Shown here one piece after another: positions 36,101-45,100 of a stretch of DNA of 64,000 nt. The DNA is from Saccharomyces paradoxus. Its lineage: Eukaryota; Ascomycota; Saccharomycetes; Saccharomycetales; Saccharomycetaceae. Each line of letters begins with the position of its first letter. Positions within the stretch are counted from its first letter, which is position 1. Both the position numbers and the translations under genes were made by a program. The notes beneath the pieces were generated by a model, which saw nothing but the letters and a program-made list of their open reading frames with translations, ran no database searches and was not told where the DNA came from. Where the stretch lies: the NCBI RefSeq assembly GCF_002079055.1, contig NC_047501.1, positions 806,001 to 870,000 of the forward strand, read 5' to 3'.

Positions 36101-37566
36101 CCCATAACGGATATAGAGTTATTGCATGTGCTGGGAAAACCCTTCCAAAAAGAACTTGGTTATATTCTCAAAAAGTATCTAGGGAAGAGGTTGAGTCAAA
36201 TTTGGAATTTTTAGGTTTCATTATCTTCCAAAATAAATTAAAAAAGGAAACTCCAGAAACTCTAAAAAGTTTACAGGATGCAAATATCAGGACGATAATG
36301 TGTACAGGTGATAACATACTTACTGCCATTTCCGTAGGTAGGGAAGCTGGTTTGATACAATGTTCTCGCGTTTATATTCCGTCCATTAATGATACACCTT
36401 TGCATGGCGAATCTGTCATAGTGTGGAGGGATGTCAATGAGCCTGATAACATTTTGGATACCAAGACTTTGAAGCCTGTGAAGGTGGGCAATAATAGCAT
36501 TGAAAGTTTTCATGAGAGTGATTACACTCTTGCAGTTAGCGGTGATGTCTTTAGACTCCTGTTCAGAGATGAAAATGAGATACCAGAAGAGTATTTAAAT
36601 GAAATTTTATTAAATTCATCAATCTATGCAAGAATGTCACCTGATGAAAAGCATGAATTGATGATACAGCTGCAAAAGTTGGACTATACAGTTGGATTCT
36701 GTGGTGATGGTGCAAATGATTGTGGGGCACTAAAAGCGGCAGATGTGGGCATTTCTCTTTCGGAGGCTGAAGCTTCGGTTGCCGCTCCGTTCACTTCAAA
36801 GATATTTAATATCAGCTGCGTACTTAATGTTATTAGAGAAGGGCGTGCTGCGCTAGTCACATCCTTTGCATGCTTTCAGTACATGAGTTTGTACTCTGCC
36901 ATTCAATTCATCACTATTACTATACTTTACAGTCGTGGTTCTAATTTGGGGGATTTCCAATTTCTGTACATTGATTTACTATTGATTGTTCCGATTGCAG
37001 TTTGTATGTCATGGTCCAAACCTTATGAAAAGATAGATAGAAAGAGGCCTTCTGCTAATCTAGTTTCACCTAAGATTCTGGTTCCTCTTTTGATCAGTGT
37101 ATTTTTAGTGTTCTTATTCCAGTTAATTCCATGGTTAATCGTACAAAAGGTGAGTTGGTACATCAAACCCATTGTAGGAGGTGACGACGCCGTGCAATCT
37201 TCAGATAATACCGTATTGTTCTTCGTCTCAAATTTTCAATATATCCTGACTGCTATAGTCTTGTCCGTGGGACCACCATATAGAGAACCGATGTCAAAAA
37301 ATTTTGAATTTATCGTTGATATTGTTGCCTCTATCTGCGTGAGTCTCCTGCTAATGACTTTGAATCCAAAATCGTACCTTGGTAAGATGTTGCAGCTGAC
37401 CCCCATATCAAACAATTTCACTGTGTTTATCATTGTATGGGTGATAATAAATTACTATGCTCAACTGTATATACCGCCATCGATAAAAGGCTGGTTAAAG
37501 AAAAAGAAAAGCAGCAAAAAGTACAAACTACTGATACAAGAACAAGATAAATTAAGAGATGTTTAA
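33148..37566 (+). CDS. YPK9: Vacuolar P5B-type ATPase Ypk9 (ATP13A2 orthologue)
   Basis: Ypk9 is the yeast orthologue of the Parkinson-linked ATP13A2, a vacuolar P5B ATPase whose human form exports polyamines from lysosomes; yeast mutants are sensitive to metals. The 1,472 residues comprise a Ser-rich N-terminal extension (about 1-290), the P5 membrane region, the actuator loop with MLTGESVPVSK, and the PPALPATLTIG motif that defines P5B helix 4. The phosphorylation site is DKTGTLTEDG (Asp781). CTGDN and GDGANDCGALKAAD mark the hinge, and a C-terminal membrane bundle ends the protein. All catalytic motifs are intact. Confidence 0.97.
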   Translation: MDIPSSDHIPHSQRSDRNRRMPRASFSSTATTSTAATLTSAMVLEQNNSEPYAGATFEAVPSSIVSFHHPHSFQSSNFPSPHSSGNLEQRGRRLTESEPLVLSSAEQSRSSSRNPSHFRFFTQEQISNAEGASTLENTDYDMAWDATPAYEQDRIYGTGPSSRRSSIRSFSRASSLSNAKSYGSFSKRGRSSSRAPQRLADNSGTEFVYHSATHSSSSLSRYTTRERIPIELESQTDEILEDESCTHSLESSNSRRSLSENNRGSLSGHDDVHNQHSEYLKPDYHEKFYPQYTPNLHYQRFYIAEEDLVIGIAAYQTSKFWYIIYNLCCLSTFGLVYLLTRWLPYLKVKFYGLKVPLAKAEWVVVENEFGEFVMQPIDRQWYNRPLSTVLPFENYPNPSYEPNDINLSHHHANEINPNVPILITFEYRYIKFIYSPLDDLFKTNNNWIDPDWVDLGTVSNGLTKGVQEDRELAFGKNQINLRMKTTSEILFNEVLHPFYVFQVFSIILWGIDEYYYYAACIFLISVLSIFDSLNEQKKVSRNLSEMSRFHCDVRVLRDKFWTTISSSELVPGDIFEVSDPNITVLPCDSILLSSDCIVNESMLTGESVPVSKFPATEETMYQLCDDFQSTQISSFVSKSFLYNGTSMIRARIAPGQTAALAMVVRTGFSTTKGSLVRSMVFPKPTGFKFYKDSFKYIGFMSLIAVFGFCVSCVQFIKLGLDKRTMILRALDIITIVVPPALPATLTIGTNFALSRLKEKGIFCISPTRLNISGKIDVMCFDKTGTLTEDGLDVLGVQLSQATGVKGQRFGELLRDIRQVFPKFSLNDCSSPLDFKSRNFFMSLLTCHSLRSVDGNLLGDPLDFKMFQFTGWSFEEDFQKQAFHSLYEERHEDDVFPENSDIIPAVVHPDGDNPENTFTDNDPHNFLGVVRSFEFLSELRRMSVIVKTNNEDVYWSFTKGAPEVISEICNKSTLPADFEEVLRRYTHNGYRVIACAGKTLPKRTWLYSQKVSREEVESNLEFLGFIIFQNKLKKETPETLKSLQDANIRTIMCTGDNILTAISVGREAGLIQCSRVYIPSINDTPLHGESVIVWRDVNEPDNILDTKTLKPVKVGNNSIESFHESDYTLAVSGDVFRLLFRDENEIPEEYLNEILLNSSIYARMSPDEKHELMIQLQKLDYTVGFCGDGANDCGALKAADVGISLSEAEASVAAPFTSKIFNISCVLNVIREGRAALVTSFACFQYMSLYSAIQFITITILYSRGSNLGDFQFLYIDLLLIVPIAVCMSWSKPYEKIDRKRPSANLVSPKILVPLLISVFLVFLFQLIPWLIVQKVSWYIKPIVGGDDAVQSSDNTVLFFVSNFQYILTAIVLSVGPPYREPMSKNFEFIVDIVASICVSLLLMTLNPKSYLGKMLQLTPISNNFTVFIIVWVIINYYAQLYIPPSIKGWLKKKKSSKKYKLLIQEQDKLRDV

Positions 37567-37626
37567 AGCAAAGATTTTTTATGTATGTATGCGTACAAGT
37601 ATTATATTCTATAATTAAAGTTATTA

Positions 37627-38556
37627 CTATTTAGAGGCATTTCTCATCGAAAGAAAGCAATTCCACACCACTCCAACCGAGGAGCTAAATGGTGCTTGGA
37701 AATCTCTGGGCATAATAAGGAAATTAATGAATTGCACCATTGGCCACACCAGATAGTTGCAACCAAGCGTAGATATATACAGTCTTTGGATTTTCTTGCC
37801 TAAAGTATCCCCATCTCCACCTTCCATCACATAGTTTGAAAACATAAAGAAACAATAGAGAGATATTGGTGAATAAAGGAGCTGGTCTGAAAGAACCCTT
37901 TCAAAAACCTGCACCACTGTGGGGTCTTCAGTGTAAAAGAAATTCAAGAACTTGTACCAAGGGGCCTGAAAAAATGATATGAAAAATCCCCAGCACATAA
38001 AGCATGCCCACCTGAAGAAGTCGAATGTGTCCGTTTTGAAAGTATTCAATGGTCTATCAAGTTCAGGGTAGTCATCATTATCCGTGTAGAAGCTATGTTC
38101 TGAAGTAAAATCATTGAAGATAGATAGTTCATCGCTTTCGTAACCCCCTCCATTCTCTATATCGCGGCTGTCTTGAACATGACGAAAAGTATCGTTAAGT
38201 ATTTGCGGTATAGGATCCACACGATACGAGTAAAAACAGGCTATACTTTGGGCAAGTATGTCGGATATGCCAAACAAAAGAATGTTCGTGCATAGAGTGG
38301 CAAAAATAGCAGACTTAGCGTACAGCTGTCTATAATGACTAGTAAATTTCCATAGAATAGTAACCCATATAACTAACAGCAACCAGTGTGTAAGTGTTAT
38401 ACGTAGTATTCGCTTGTTCAAAATCGTTCTTAATGTGGCCGCAGCCCTTCTAGTCCAAGATCCTAGAACACCTTGATCATGCTGCTCGTCGTTAGTCATG
38501 TTGGCGTTATCATAATGTACAACAATCTGATCCCTGCCAAACAGTTGAAGAGGCAT
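37627..38556 (-). CDS. YOR292C: Mpv17/PMP22-family membrane protein (YOR292C)
   Basis: A 309-residue membrane protein of the Mpv17/PMP22 family, whose role is unsettled. The yeast protein is reported at the vacuole. The family core is in the C-terminal half: RWACFMCWGFFISFFQAPWYKFLNFFYTE, VLSDQLLYSPISLYCFF, then YLVWPMVQFINFLIMPRDFQ and the closing VGVVWNCFLSM. The N-terminal half adds two hydrophobic segments (LTHWLLLVIWVTILW and the following FATLCTNILLFG) and an acidic loop. It converges on YPK9 with 60 bp between the stops. Confidence 0.93.
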   Translation of the reverse strand: MPLQLFGRDQIVVHYDNANMTNDEQHDQGVLGSWTRRAAATLRTILNKRILRITLTHWLLLVIWVTILWKFTSHYRQLYAKSAIFATLCTNILLFGISDILAQSIACFYSYRVDPIPQILNDTFRHVQDSRDIENGGGYESDELSIFNDFTSEHSFYTDNDDYPELDRPLNTFKTDTFDFFRWACFMCWGFFISFFQAPWYKFLNFFYTEDPTVVQVFERVLSDQLLYSPISLYCFFMFSNYVMEGGDGDTLGKKIQRLYISTLGCNYLVWPMVQFINFLIMPRDFQAPFSSSVGVVWNCFLSMRNASK

Positions 38557-38741
38557 CTACAGAATCAAAAAAATTCCCGAAACAGTACTTTGCGTTACTG
38601 CTTCCCGTTTCCTCCAATGTCCCTAATGCAAGCACACGTCTTTTAAAGATCCCCTGATAGGCTTCGTTGAAGGCAACTTCCCACAAATATGTTAAATGTA
38701 CCGAGTGCTATTTTCCTCCCTGCATCCGAACATCTCCATTT

Positions 38742-38752
38742 TGTATGGGTGT
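38742..38752. promoter_or_regulatory. Rap1 site in the RPS10A promoter
   Basis: TGTATGGGTGT is the reverse complement of ACACCCATACA, a near-ideal Rap1 site. It lies about 330 bp before the RPS10A ATG and is followed by a T-rich tract (38757-38785), the standard ribosomal-protein promoter arrangement. A weaker ACATCCG-like sequence is at 38722-38733. The whole 38557-39082 gap shows no other gene I trust. Confidence 0.75.
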
Positions 38753-39082
38753 TGATTTGCTTTCCCTTCTTTTGTTCTAGAAAAACTATTTTGGCGAATT
38801 TCAAAATTTCCTTGTGCGCGGCATTGGATGCTTTGACACCTCTGGGCTCGTCGTGTTCTTTCTTTCCATCAGCGCGATAGGTGTGGTGCGAGATTGACAG
38901 AACGGTACGAGGGCGACCGGTGGGAGGCGGTGTACCTTGCAACGCACGCTCTTTTGCAGAAGTATCCATTAATGGCATGTAACCTACATTAAACTGGGTA
39001 TTAAGATTTCGCACTTTTTGGGCCGGATTATTAAGGTCGAGTAGCAAAGTTTAGCAAGAACAGTACAAACTAAGTAGCCAAG

Positions 39083-39844
39083 ATGTTGATGCCAAAGGAA
39101 GACAGAAACAAGATCCACCAATACTTATTCCAAGGTATGTTTTAGAATAACTCGCAGAAGGTATGAAGATACACGGAAAGACAAGATCGAGAAAAGTTAT
39201 GCGTAAGAAAATAGTAGTGTACATTCACATGGACAGACATACAAATACACATGGATATCATGAATATGAAGTCCAAAAGGTCTCTTAGGAGTACAGTAGT
39301 AGATTAAAAAGAAGGAGTTTCCGTCTGGAGGAGTTATGAAGGCCTGTGTAATGACATTCTTTGAAGGAGAATACAAAAGCGTGAACCCCGAAGGCGTACA
39401 AATATACCATACGTGCCATATTTGAGCGATGAGATGATAACACTGTTTAGCGCGGAAATCTGACCTCTGATCCTTACCGAGTACCACGAAATGTCCAAAT
39501 AATTTTTTTACTAACTATCTTTGATTCCATCGGAGAAATGTAATTTTTACTCCTATGAAATATATTTTTTTTATACAGAAGGTGTTGTTGTCGCTAAGAA
39601 GGATTTCAACCAAGCCAAGCACGAAGAAATTGACACCAAGAACTTGTATGTCATCAAGGCTTTGCAATCCTTGACTTCTAAGGGTTACGTCAAGACTCAA
39701 TTTTCATGGCAATACTACTACTACACCTTGACTGAAGAAGGTGTTGAATACTTGAGAGAATACTTGAACTTGCCAGAACACATTGTTCCAGGTACTTACA
39801 TTCAAGAAAGAAACCCAACTCAAAGACCACAAAGAAGATATTAA
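39083..39844 (+). CDS. RPS10A: 40S ribosomal protein eS10 (Rps10a), two exons
   Basis: Exon 1 is 39083-39134 (52 bases) and exon 2 is 39579-39844 (266 bases). Joined they encode the 105-residue eS10, a small-subunit protein at the mRNA entry side. The splice joins codon 18 (G from exon 1, AA from exon 2). The product starts MLMPKEDRNKIHQYLFQEG and ends RPQRRY, with VIKALQSLTSKGYVK and FSWQYYYYTLTEEGVEYLREYL in between, all diagnostic of eS10. Codon use is strongly biased to preferred codons, as in highly expressed genes. Rap1 sites upstream and the short first exon are typical of yeast ribosomal-protein genes. The paralogue RPS10B is elsewhere, so the A assignment rests on gene order. Confidence 0.97.
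39135..39578 (+). other. Spliceosomal intron of RPS10A
   Basis: The 444-base intron opens with the consensus GTATGT (39135-39140), has a perfect branch point TACTAAC (39509-39515) and ends in TACAG (39574-39578), 63 bases after the branch site. This is the only intron I see in the window. I saw no snoRNA hallmark inside it. Confidence 0.97.
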
Positions 39845-40191
39845 GAAATTCGTAAGTCCAATTGAATTTTCTTTTTTGTAACATTCTTCTGGTTCTATAT
39901 ATCTAGGTTTATACTTTGATGTGTTGTATTTTCAATTACATTGAACTTATGTATATTTTTTAATTAATAAAGTGAAATCAAAAGCAAGGTCGAGTTTGCC
40001 AAGTAGGTGGTTTGTGTGGTATCTCTGTCATTTATAGCAAATAATTGGCAGATAAACACACACTATGGTGGTAGTCAGTAACTTTTACACTGCGGAAAGT
40101 GCATGACTATAATATTCATGAATTGGAAGTACATCATCATCTTTTGTTTCTCCTGCCGAAACAGGTACTTTTTCGCGATCACCCTACGCAT

Positions 40192-40218
40192 AAAAATTTT
40201 CCGAGGTGATGAGATGAG
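40192..40218. promoter_or_regulatory. RRS1 promoter: RRPE and double PAC core
   Basis: AAAAATTTT (40192-40200) followed by GATGAGATGAG (40208-40218) is RRPE plus a doubled PAC core, 110-135 bp before RRS1. The remainder of the 482-bp gap after RPS10A (39845-40326) is its 3' region, with nothing else recognised. Confidence 0.75.
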
Positions 40219-40326
40219 CCTTTAACAAAAAAGTGTATTTGATTTCAGAAGAGTCGTTATTTGGTGGGCCTTATATCATTAACTAAGTCGCGTATCCAGG
40301 CAGCATATTCGTATACACCATTCTAG

Positions 40327-40938
40327 ATGTCAGCAGAAGATTACAAGAACTTACCAGTTACCGTTGAAAAGCCTATTCCCGTGGTATACGATCTAGGTAA
40401 CCTGGCAGCTTTCGACAGCAATGTCTTGGATAAGAACGATTTGGATTCTTCGAATGCTAAGCGTGAAGAAAAAATAAAGAGCCTTACTCGTGATAATGTT
40501 CAGCTGCTAATCAATCAATTATTGTCACTACCTATGAAGACAACAACGGAGTCTGCGGGTGGTACTAGCGGTCAAAGTTCTGTAATGACCTTATTACAGC
40601 TTCCTGGTACTACCACTGACTTACCAAGAGAAAAACCATTACCAAAGGCTAAAGCTATGACCAAGTGGGAGAAGTTTGCAGCTAAGAAGGGTATCAAACC
40701 AAAGGAAAGGGCAGGCAAGATGATTTATGATGAGGCATCCGGTGAATGGGTTCCAAAATGGGGCTACAAAGGCGCAAATAAGAAGTTAGATGATCAATGG
40801 CTGGTGGAAGTTGACGATAAGGTAAAAGGAACTGAAAACGAATTGATTGATCCAAGAACTTTGAATAGAGCAGAAAGAAAACGTCTAGTCAAGAAGAACG
40901 AAAAACAACAAAAGAGAAACATGAAGAATGCTTTATGA
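40327..40938 (+). CDS. RRS1: Ribosome assembly regulator Rrs1
   Basis: Rrs1 is an essential nuclear protein that, with Rpf2, recruits 5S RNP (uL18, uL5 and 5S rRNA) to pre-60S particles. The 203 residues contain PIPVVYDLGNLAAFD near the start, the conserved LPREKPLPKAKAMTKWEKFA block and KKGIKPKERAGKMIYDEASG in the middle, and a basic C-terminal tail (KRLVKKNEKQQKRNMK). These are family hallmarks. The PAC/RRPE elements upstream fit co-regulation with other ribosome-assembly genes such as YTM1 and RRP36 in this window. Confidence 0.96.
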   Translation: MSAEDYKNLPVTVEKPIPVVYDLGNLAAFDSNVLDKNDLDSSNAKREEKIKSLTRDNVQLLINQLLSLPMKTTTESAGGTSGQSSVMTLLQLPGTTTDLPREKPLPKAKAMTKWEKFAAKKGIKPKERAGKMIYDEASGEWVPKWGYKGANKKLDDQWLVEVDDKVKGTENELIDPRTLNRAERKRLVKKNEKQQKRNMKNAL

Positions 40939-41193
40939 TAGTGATATACGTTGTTGTTTCTTATTTGCCTCTCAATCAATCCGCTAATCTTTTCGAATTA
41001 CAGCATAACCTCACACCTACGTATCTTTATCTCTATAATATTTTTAAATAAATTGTAAATTAGAAAAATATCAAAATTCCGTTTTATATTTCGATATATT
41101 TTTTCGGTGTATTCCAGGAACAACGATACAGTAATATAGGTGGCAATTTCAACAAGTGTTGAGGCATCCATTAACGGTTTTCTTCGTGTTGCT

Positions 41194-41883
41194 ATGGCTG
41201 AATTAAACGATTACGGTACGATGATCGATATCGTTCTCTCGGATATGGATTTGACAACAGTCACAACTAAAAAGGTAAGAAGAGCCTTGAAAGAAGTCTA
41301 TGCAATTGACGTTGAATCACAGGGGAAAGCCATTAACAAATTGATTAGGAAACACTTGGATCTTGTAATAGAAAGGCCGCGCTTTGAAAGATCTCTTCAG
41401 GATCTACTAAGGGAAAATACCACTTTGGCGATGAAACTCTCCAAGGAAATGATCGTAAACAAACGATCATCAGAGGAAGAGAAAAAAAATGATGATGAAA
41501 CCAAAGGTACTCATATTAAGAGGAAAAAAGGCGCTGCTAGTAAGTCACCTATTTCAACACGAAAAGTTATATTATCGAAATCATTGGCGGGTTTACTAGG
41601 AGATAATCAATTGACGAGGACCGAAGTAGTACGACGAATCTGGGCATATATTAAAGAGCATGGTCTACAGAATCCTAATAACAAGAAAGAAATACTGTGC
41701 GACGAAAAATTAGAATTGATACTCGGCAAAAGTACTGATATGTTTGAGATGCACAAAACTTTGGCAAGCCATATGACGGACCCTAATAAAACAAGCGATC
41801 CTCTCCCTCTTATCCAAGAACTCCATAAAAAAGAAAAGCTCAGCATTTCAGATTCTGAGAAATCAGATGCAAAGGGAATCTGA
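41194..41883 (+). CDS. UAF30: UAF complex subunit with SWIB domain (Uaf30)
   Basis: Uaf30 is part of the upstream activation factor that directs RNA polymerase I to the rDNA promoter and silences Pol II there. The open frame extends upstream from a GTG, but the first ATG with the known N-terminus (MAELNDYGTMIDIVL) is at 41194, giving 229 residues. The N-terminal DEK-C-like helical region spans about 1-70, a charged linker follows, and a SWIB/MDM2-type domain lies at about 120-200 (SLAGLLGDNQLTRTEVVRRI, then GKSTDMFEMHKTLASHM). It ends 295 bp before YOR296W. Confidence 0.94.
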   Translation: MAELNDYGTMIDIVLSDMDLTTVTTKKVRRALKEVYAIDVESQGKAINKLIRKHLDLVIERPRFERSLQDLLRENTTLAMKLSKEMIVNKRSSEEEKKNDDETKGTHIKRKKGAASKSPISTRKVILSKSLAGLLGDNQLTRTEVVRRIWAYIKEHGLQNPNNKKEILCDEKLELILGKSTDMFEMHKTLASHMTDPNKTSDPLPLIQELHKKEKLSISDSEKSDAKGI

Positions 41884-42178
41884 ATCAAGAATATTATGCT
41901 AATTTCAAGGATGCCTAAAATTGTTTGCTTAAGGTAACGTACAGAGAAAAAAATTTCTCTATTATGAAGGCTTTTTGCCTTATTTTTTCGGTAACTGGCT
42001 ACAATTTGTAACTTTAACATTCCCGGTGAAAATGTACATGAATACGTAAATATATATCTTCTTAGTAGAAAGCAGAAAGGCGAATAGCTCTGCCCCCCAT
42101 TAGATATTAGTAACGTTCTTACATTCTTAGGAGGACAAGCCGGCATCTTATAGGGCTTTTACAGCTAGTGCGAAACTT

Positions 42179-45100
42179 ATGAATCGAACAGTCTCCACAC
42201 TATCATCTACTGTATCTGATGTATCCGTGGAAATACCGTCAATATATAACGTCATCAATACCGAATTATCAACTCCGGATGTCTACCTTTACACTTTAAA
42301 ACTAATATTATTGGATTACATCAATGAACCGCGATTTAAAGACGCAGCTTTGCAATCAAATAGAACAGAAACTTCGAGGGTTCTATCCGACAAAACGAAT
42401 CATCAGCAAACACAACATGGGAAGAGAATAGTGGTTAATAAACAAGACGATATGTCGGAACGAGATATAGTACAAGCAACCTTACGTATATTGAAGGGAA
42501 AGCTGGCACAAATTTCAGGAAATAAGAGCTTGGCGCCGAATGAGATGCATTGGAAAAGTATTGTTAAAATGTATTATAGCATGCTTGATTCGTCTAGTGC
42601 GGACACATTTTCCAAGATGAGTCAAATGGAGGAGATGGTTGGTTATTTCACAAATATTGCCAGTAATGAATTAAAAAAAATGACCATTAAAAATTCTAGT
42701 GAGGAACTGTTTAGCGAAGTCGCTTATTTTATAGACCTGGTAATCGATGTTCTTCCAGATAGTTGCGCAAATATCATAAAGAGACTGCTTGATTATAAGA
42801 TTACTCTTAAGAAAGACAAGACAACAGTAAAGAAGAAAAGAGCTGGTGCACCGGCTGGAGTCTCTCAATATAGAAGCATTTCCGGGAGCACGATTAACAA
42901 TAAGCAACCTTCCTTCAAAGTCCAAGATATTTCACATATGAATTATTTTATGCAGTTGTTCGAAATAGATGAAACAAAGCTTCAACAAGACGTAATGGCT
43001 GTTAAGGACAATTGTACAAATCCCATATTTTGCGGCGAACTAAGATATCTTAGGAAAAAAATCAAGAAGGATAATGGTGTTTTGACTGCTTCTGATTTTT
43101 CAAGTGACAGAGATTACAATCTATGGAAGAATTACGAACTTCTGGAAATCGCAAACTTGATGGACCGATTTGAGATAGGTGAAAAAGTTACCTCTCACGG
43201 AAACCGTCTTATACCTAAGGATGCAAAAAGTGTATTTGTCCGTCTCATAAGCCTTGTTTTGAAAAAAGAGTGCTCTAATGCTGTAAATGCCATAAATCTT
43301 TCTCAAGAAGCTCTATTTTTTTTCCATAAATCAGCGAGGTATTGGAGAATAGAATATCCTTCCACCATATCCTCCTTAATATATTCAGCTGCAAATTTAA
43401 GTATTCTAGAAGATGAAGAGCTAAATGTCCCAATAACTGAAAACTTGTTTTCCGTCATCCGCAATAAGTATTTATGTTCAGAGGATAATTTGGATCCATC
43501 CGCTTGGAACACTCAGGATCGCTATTTATGGGCTGCAAATCTTTTTCATACGACAGATCAGTCTATGAGGACAATAAATAACCTTCTGACTGCGATTTTT
43601 TCTAGTACGAAGCCAAAATTCTCTCCAGTTTTGTCTTTTTATTATTCGAGTGTTGTTGAGGATCCGGTAATGAAATTCTACGAGGCGCAATCTGTAGCTG
43701 TAAAGAAATATTGGATCAAAGTATTCAAGAAAACTCTATTTAAGATATCAGAGGATTATTTTGTCTCTCTTCTGCAAGACATGCTAAAGGCTAGTGCAAT
43801 AGAAATTCAAAGCGTGCAGAATCTCGTAGAGACAATTATAGATGCCATAAAGGCAATTCAAAAACGTTATAATAAACCATTATTGGACGAAATATCTTTG
43901 CCTAGACAGTGCGCAGTATTTCTATGTGAAGTATATGGTTCAGATTCCTTAAAACTTATAAAAACCGCTGAAAAAAGTACCGTGAAATTGACTGGAGAAA
44001 GTTTGGGCCCAATAGATGCGCTAGACATGTATGATGTACTAAAAGAACTGAGGCAGATTTATATGCAGGTAAAGCCAAAAGGGAAATTTTTCTTCAACCT
44101 TGAAAATTACTTCATCAAATATTTAACTCGATTGTGTGATGATATCTGCCGTAATGTTCAAAAAGTCATTAAAACTTCAATAGAAAGCGAAAATTGGCAA
44201 CCCGTAAACGACCAGGATCACTTTAGCAGATCAGTTTTGGATATTTTCAAAATGATAAATGAATCAACCAGCATGCTGGAGAAATTTGGTTGGGAAAATG
44301 AATTTCAACTGGCACAAATGATCACGGTAATTTTGAAGGCGTTTTCGGATGGTATGCTTTCATATTCTGCTCAACTAATGGGATTAATTCATAGAGATTT
44401 ACAGGAGGGTGATGAACCGTCCTACTCTTTGGAAAGCTCCGACTCTCGGTCTTCACTTAGCCTTAATAATGTTAATCTAAACCATGAAAGATCAAGAAGT
44501 AGTAGATTATTGGAGGATCTGAAAAATGTAGTTAAATCGACTCCGAAGATTGTAGCTCCCGCTCCATATCAGTTCAAGAAGCGTACATGTGTGCTGCTAA
44601 ATGATCTTGATAAAACACTTTTCCTCTTAGAAAATTTTGAAGAAAAAGCAGATCCATCAAGACTATCCTCTATCATCGCTCAGTACCATTCCTCCCACAA
44701 TTCAGATGATAATCGGAAATCATTCGATGACCGGAATATGAAACAAGTTTATACTCTCCGAATTATTTGTGCTGAAAATATTAAAGGCTTCAGCAAAACG
44801 GGGCTTTCAAACTCCTATGTTTCCATAAGAAACATTACTTTGCAACGGGAAGTAGGGACGACTAAGATTGTCGCAAGATCGATTACTCCCAAATGGGATG
44901 AAGAGTTTGTGTTTGAGTCTCCGTTCGGAAAGTCGAACGATATTATGTTCACTATATGGCATCACCCACATAATAGACTAAAGAACTTGGCGGAGGATGA
45001 TTTATGTGGAAAAGCCAATATGAAATTCACCCCGAGGAAACTCAAGGACGATGGGTTTCCCATTGATTTTTCGCTTACTTTGAACCCACAGGGAACCCTA

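Noticed and set aside
38643-38978. 111-codon minus-strand frame in the RPS10A promoter
   Set aside because: It spans the Rap1 site and T-rich tract of the RPS10A promoter and has no recognisable domain. A short S. cerevisiae frame (YOR293C-A) lies in this neighbourhood, so a small real gene cannot be excluded, but I have no positive evidence.
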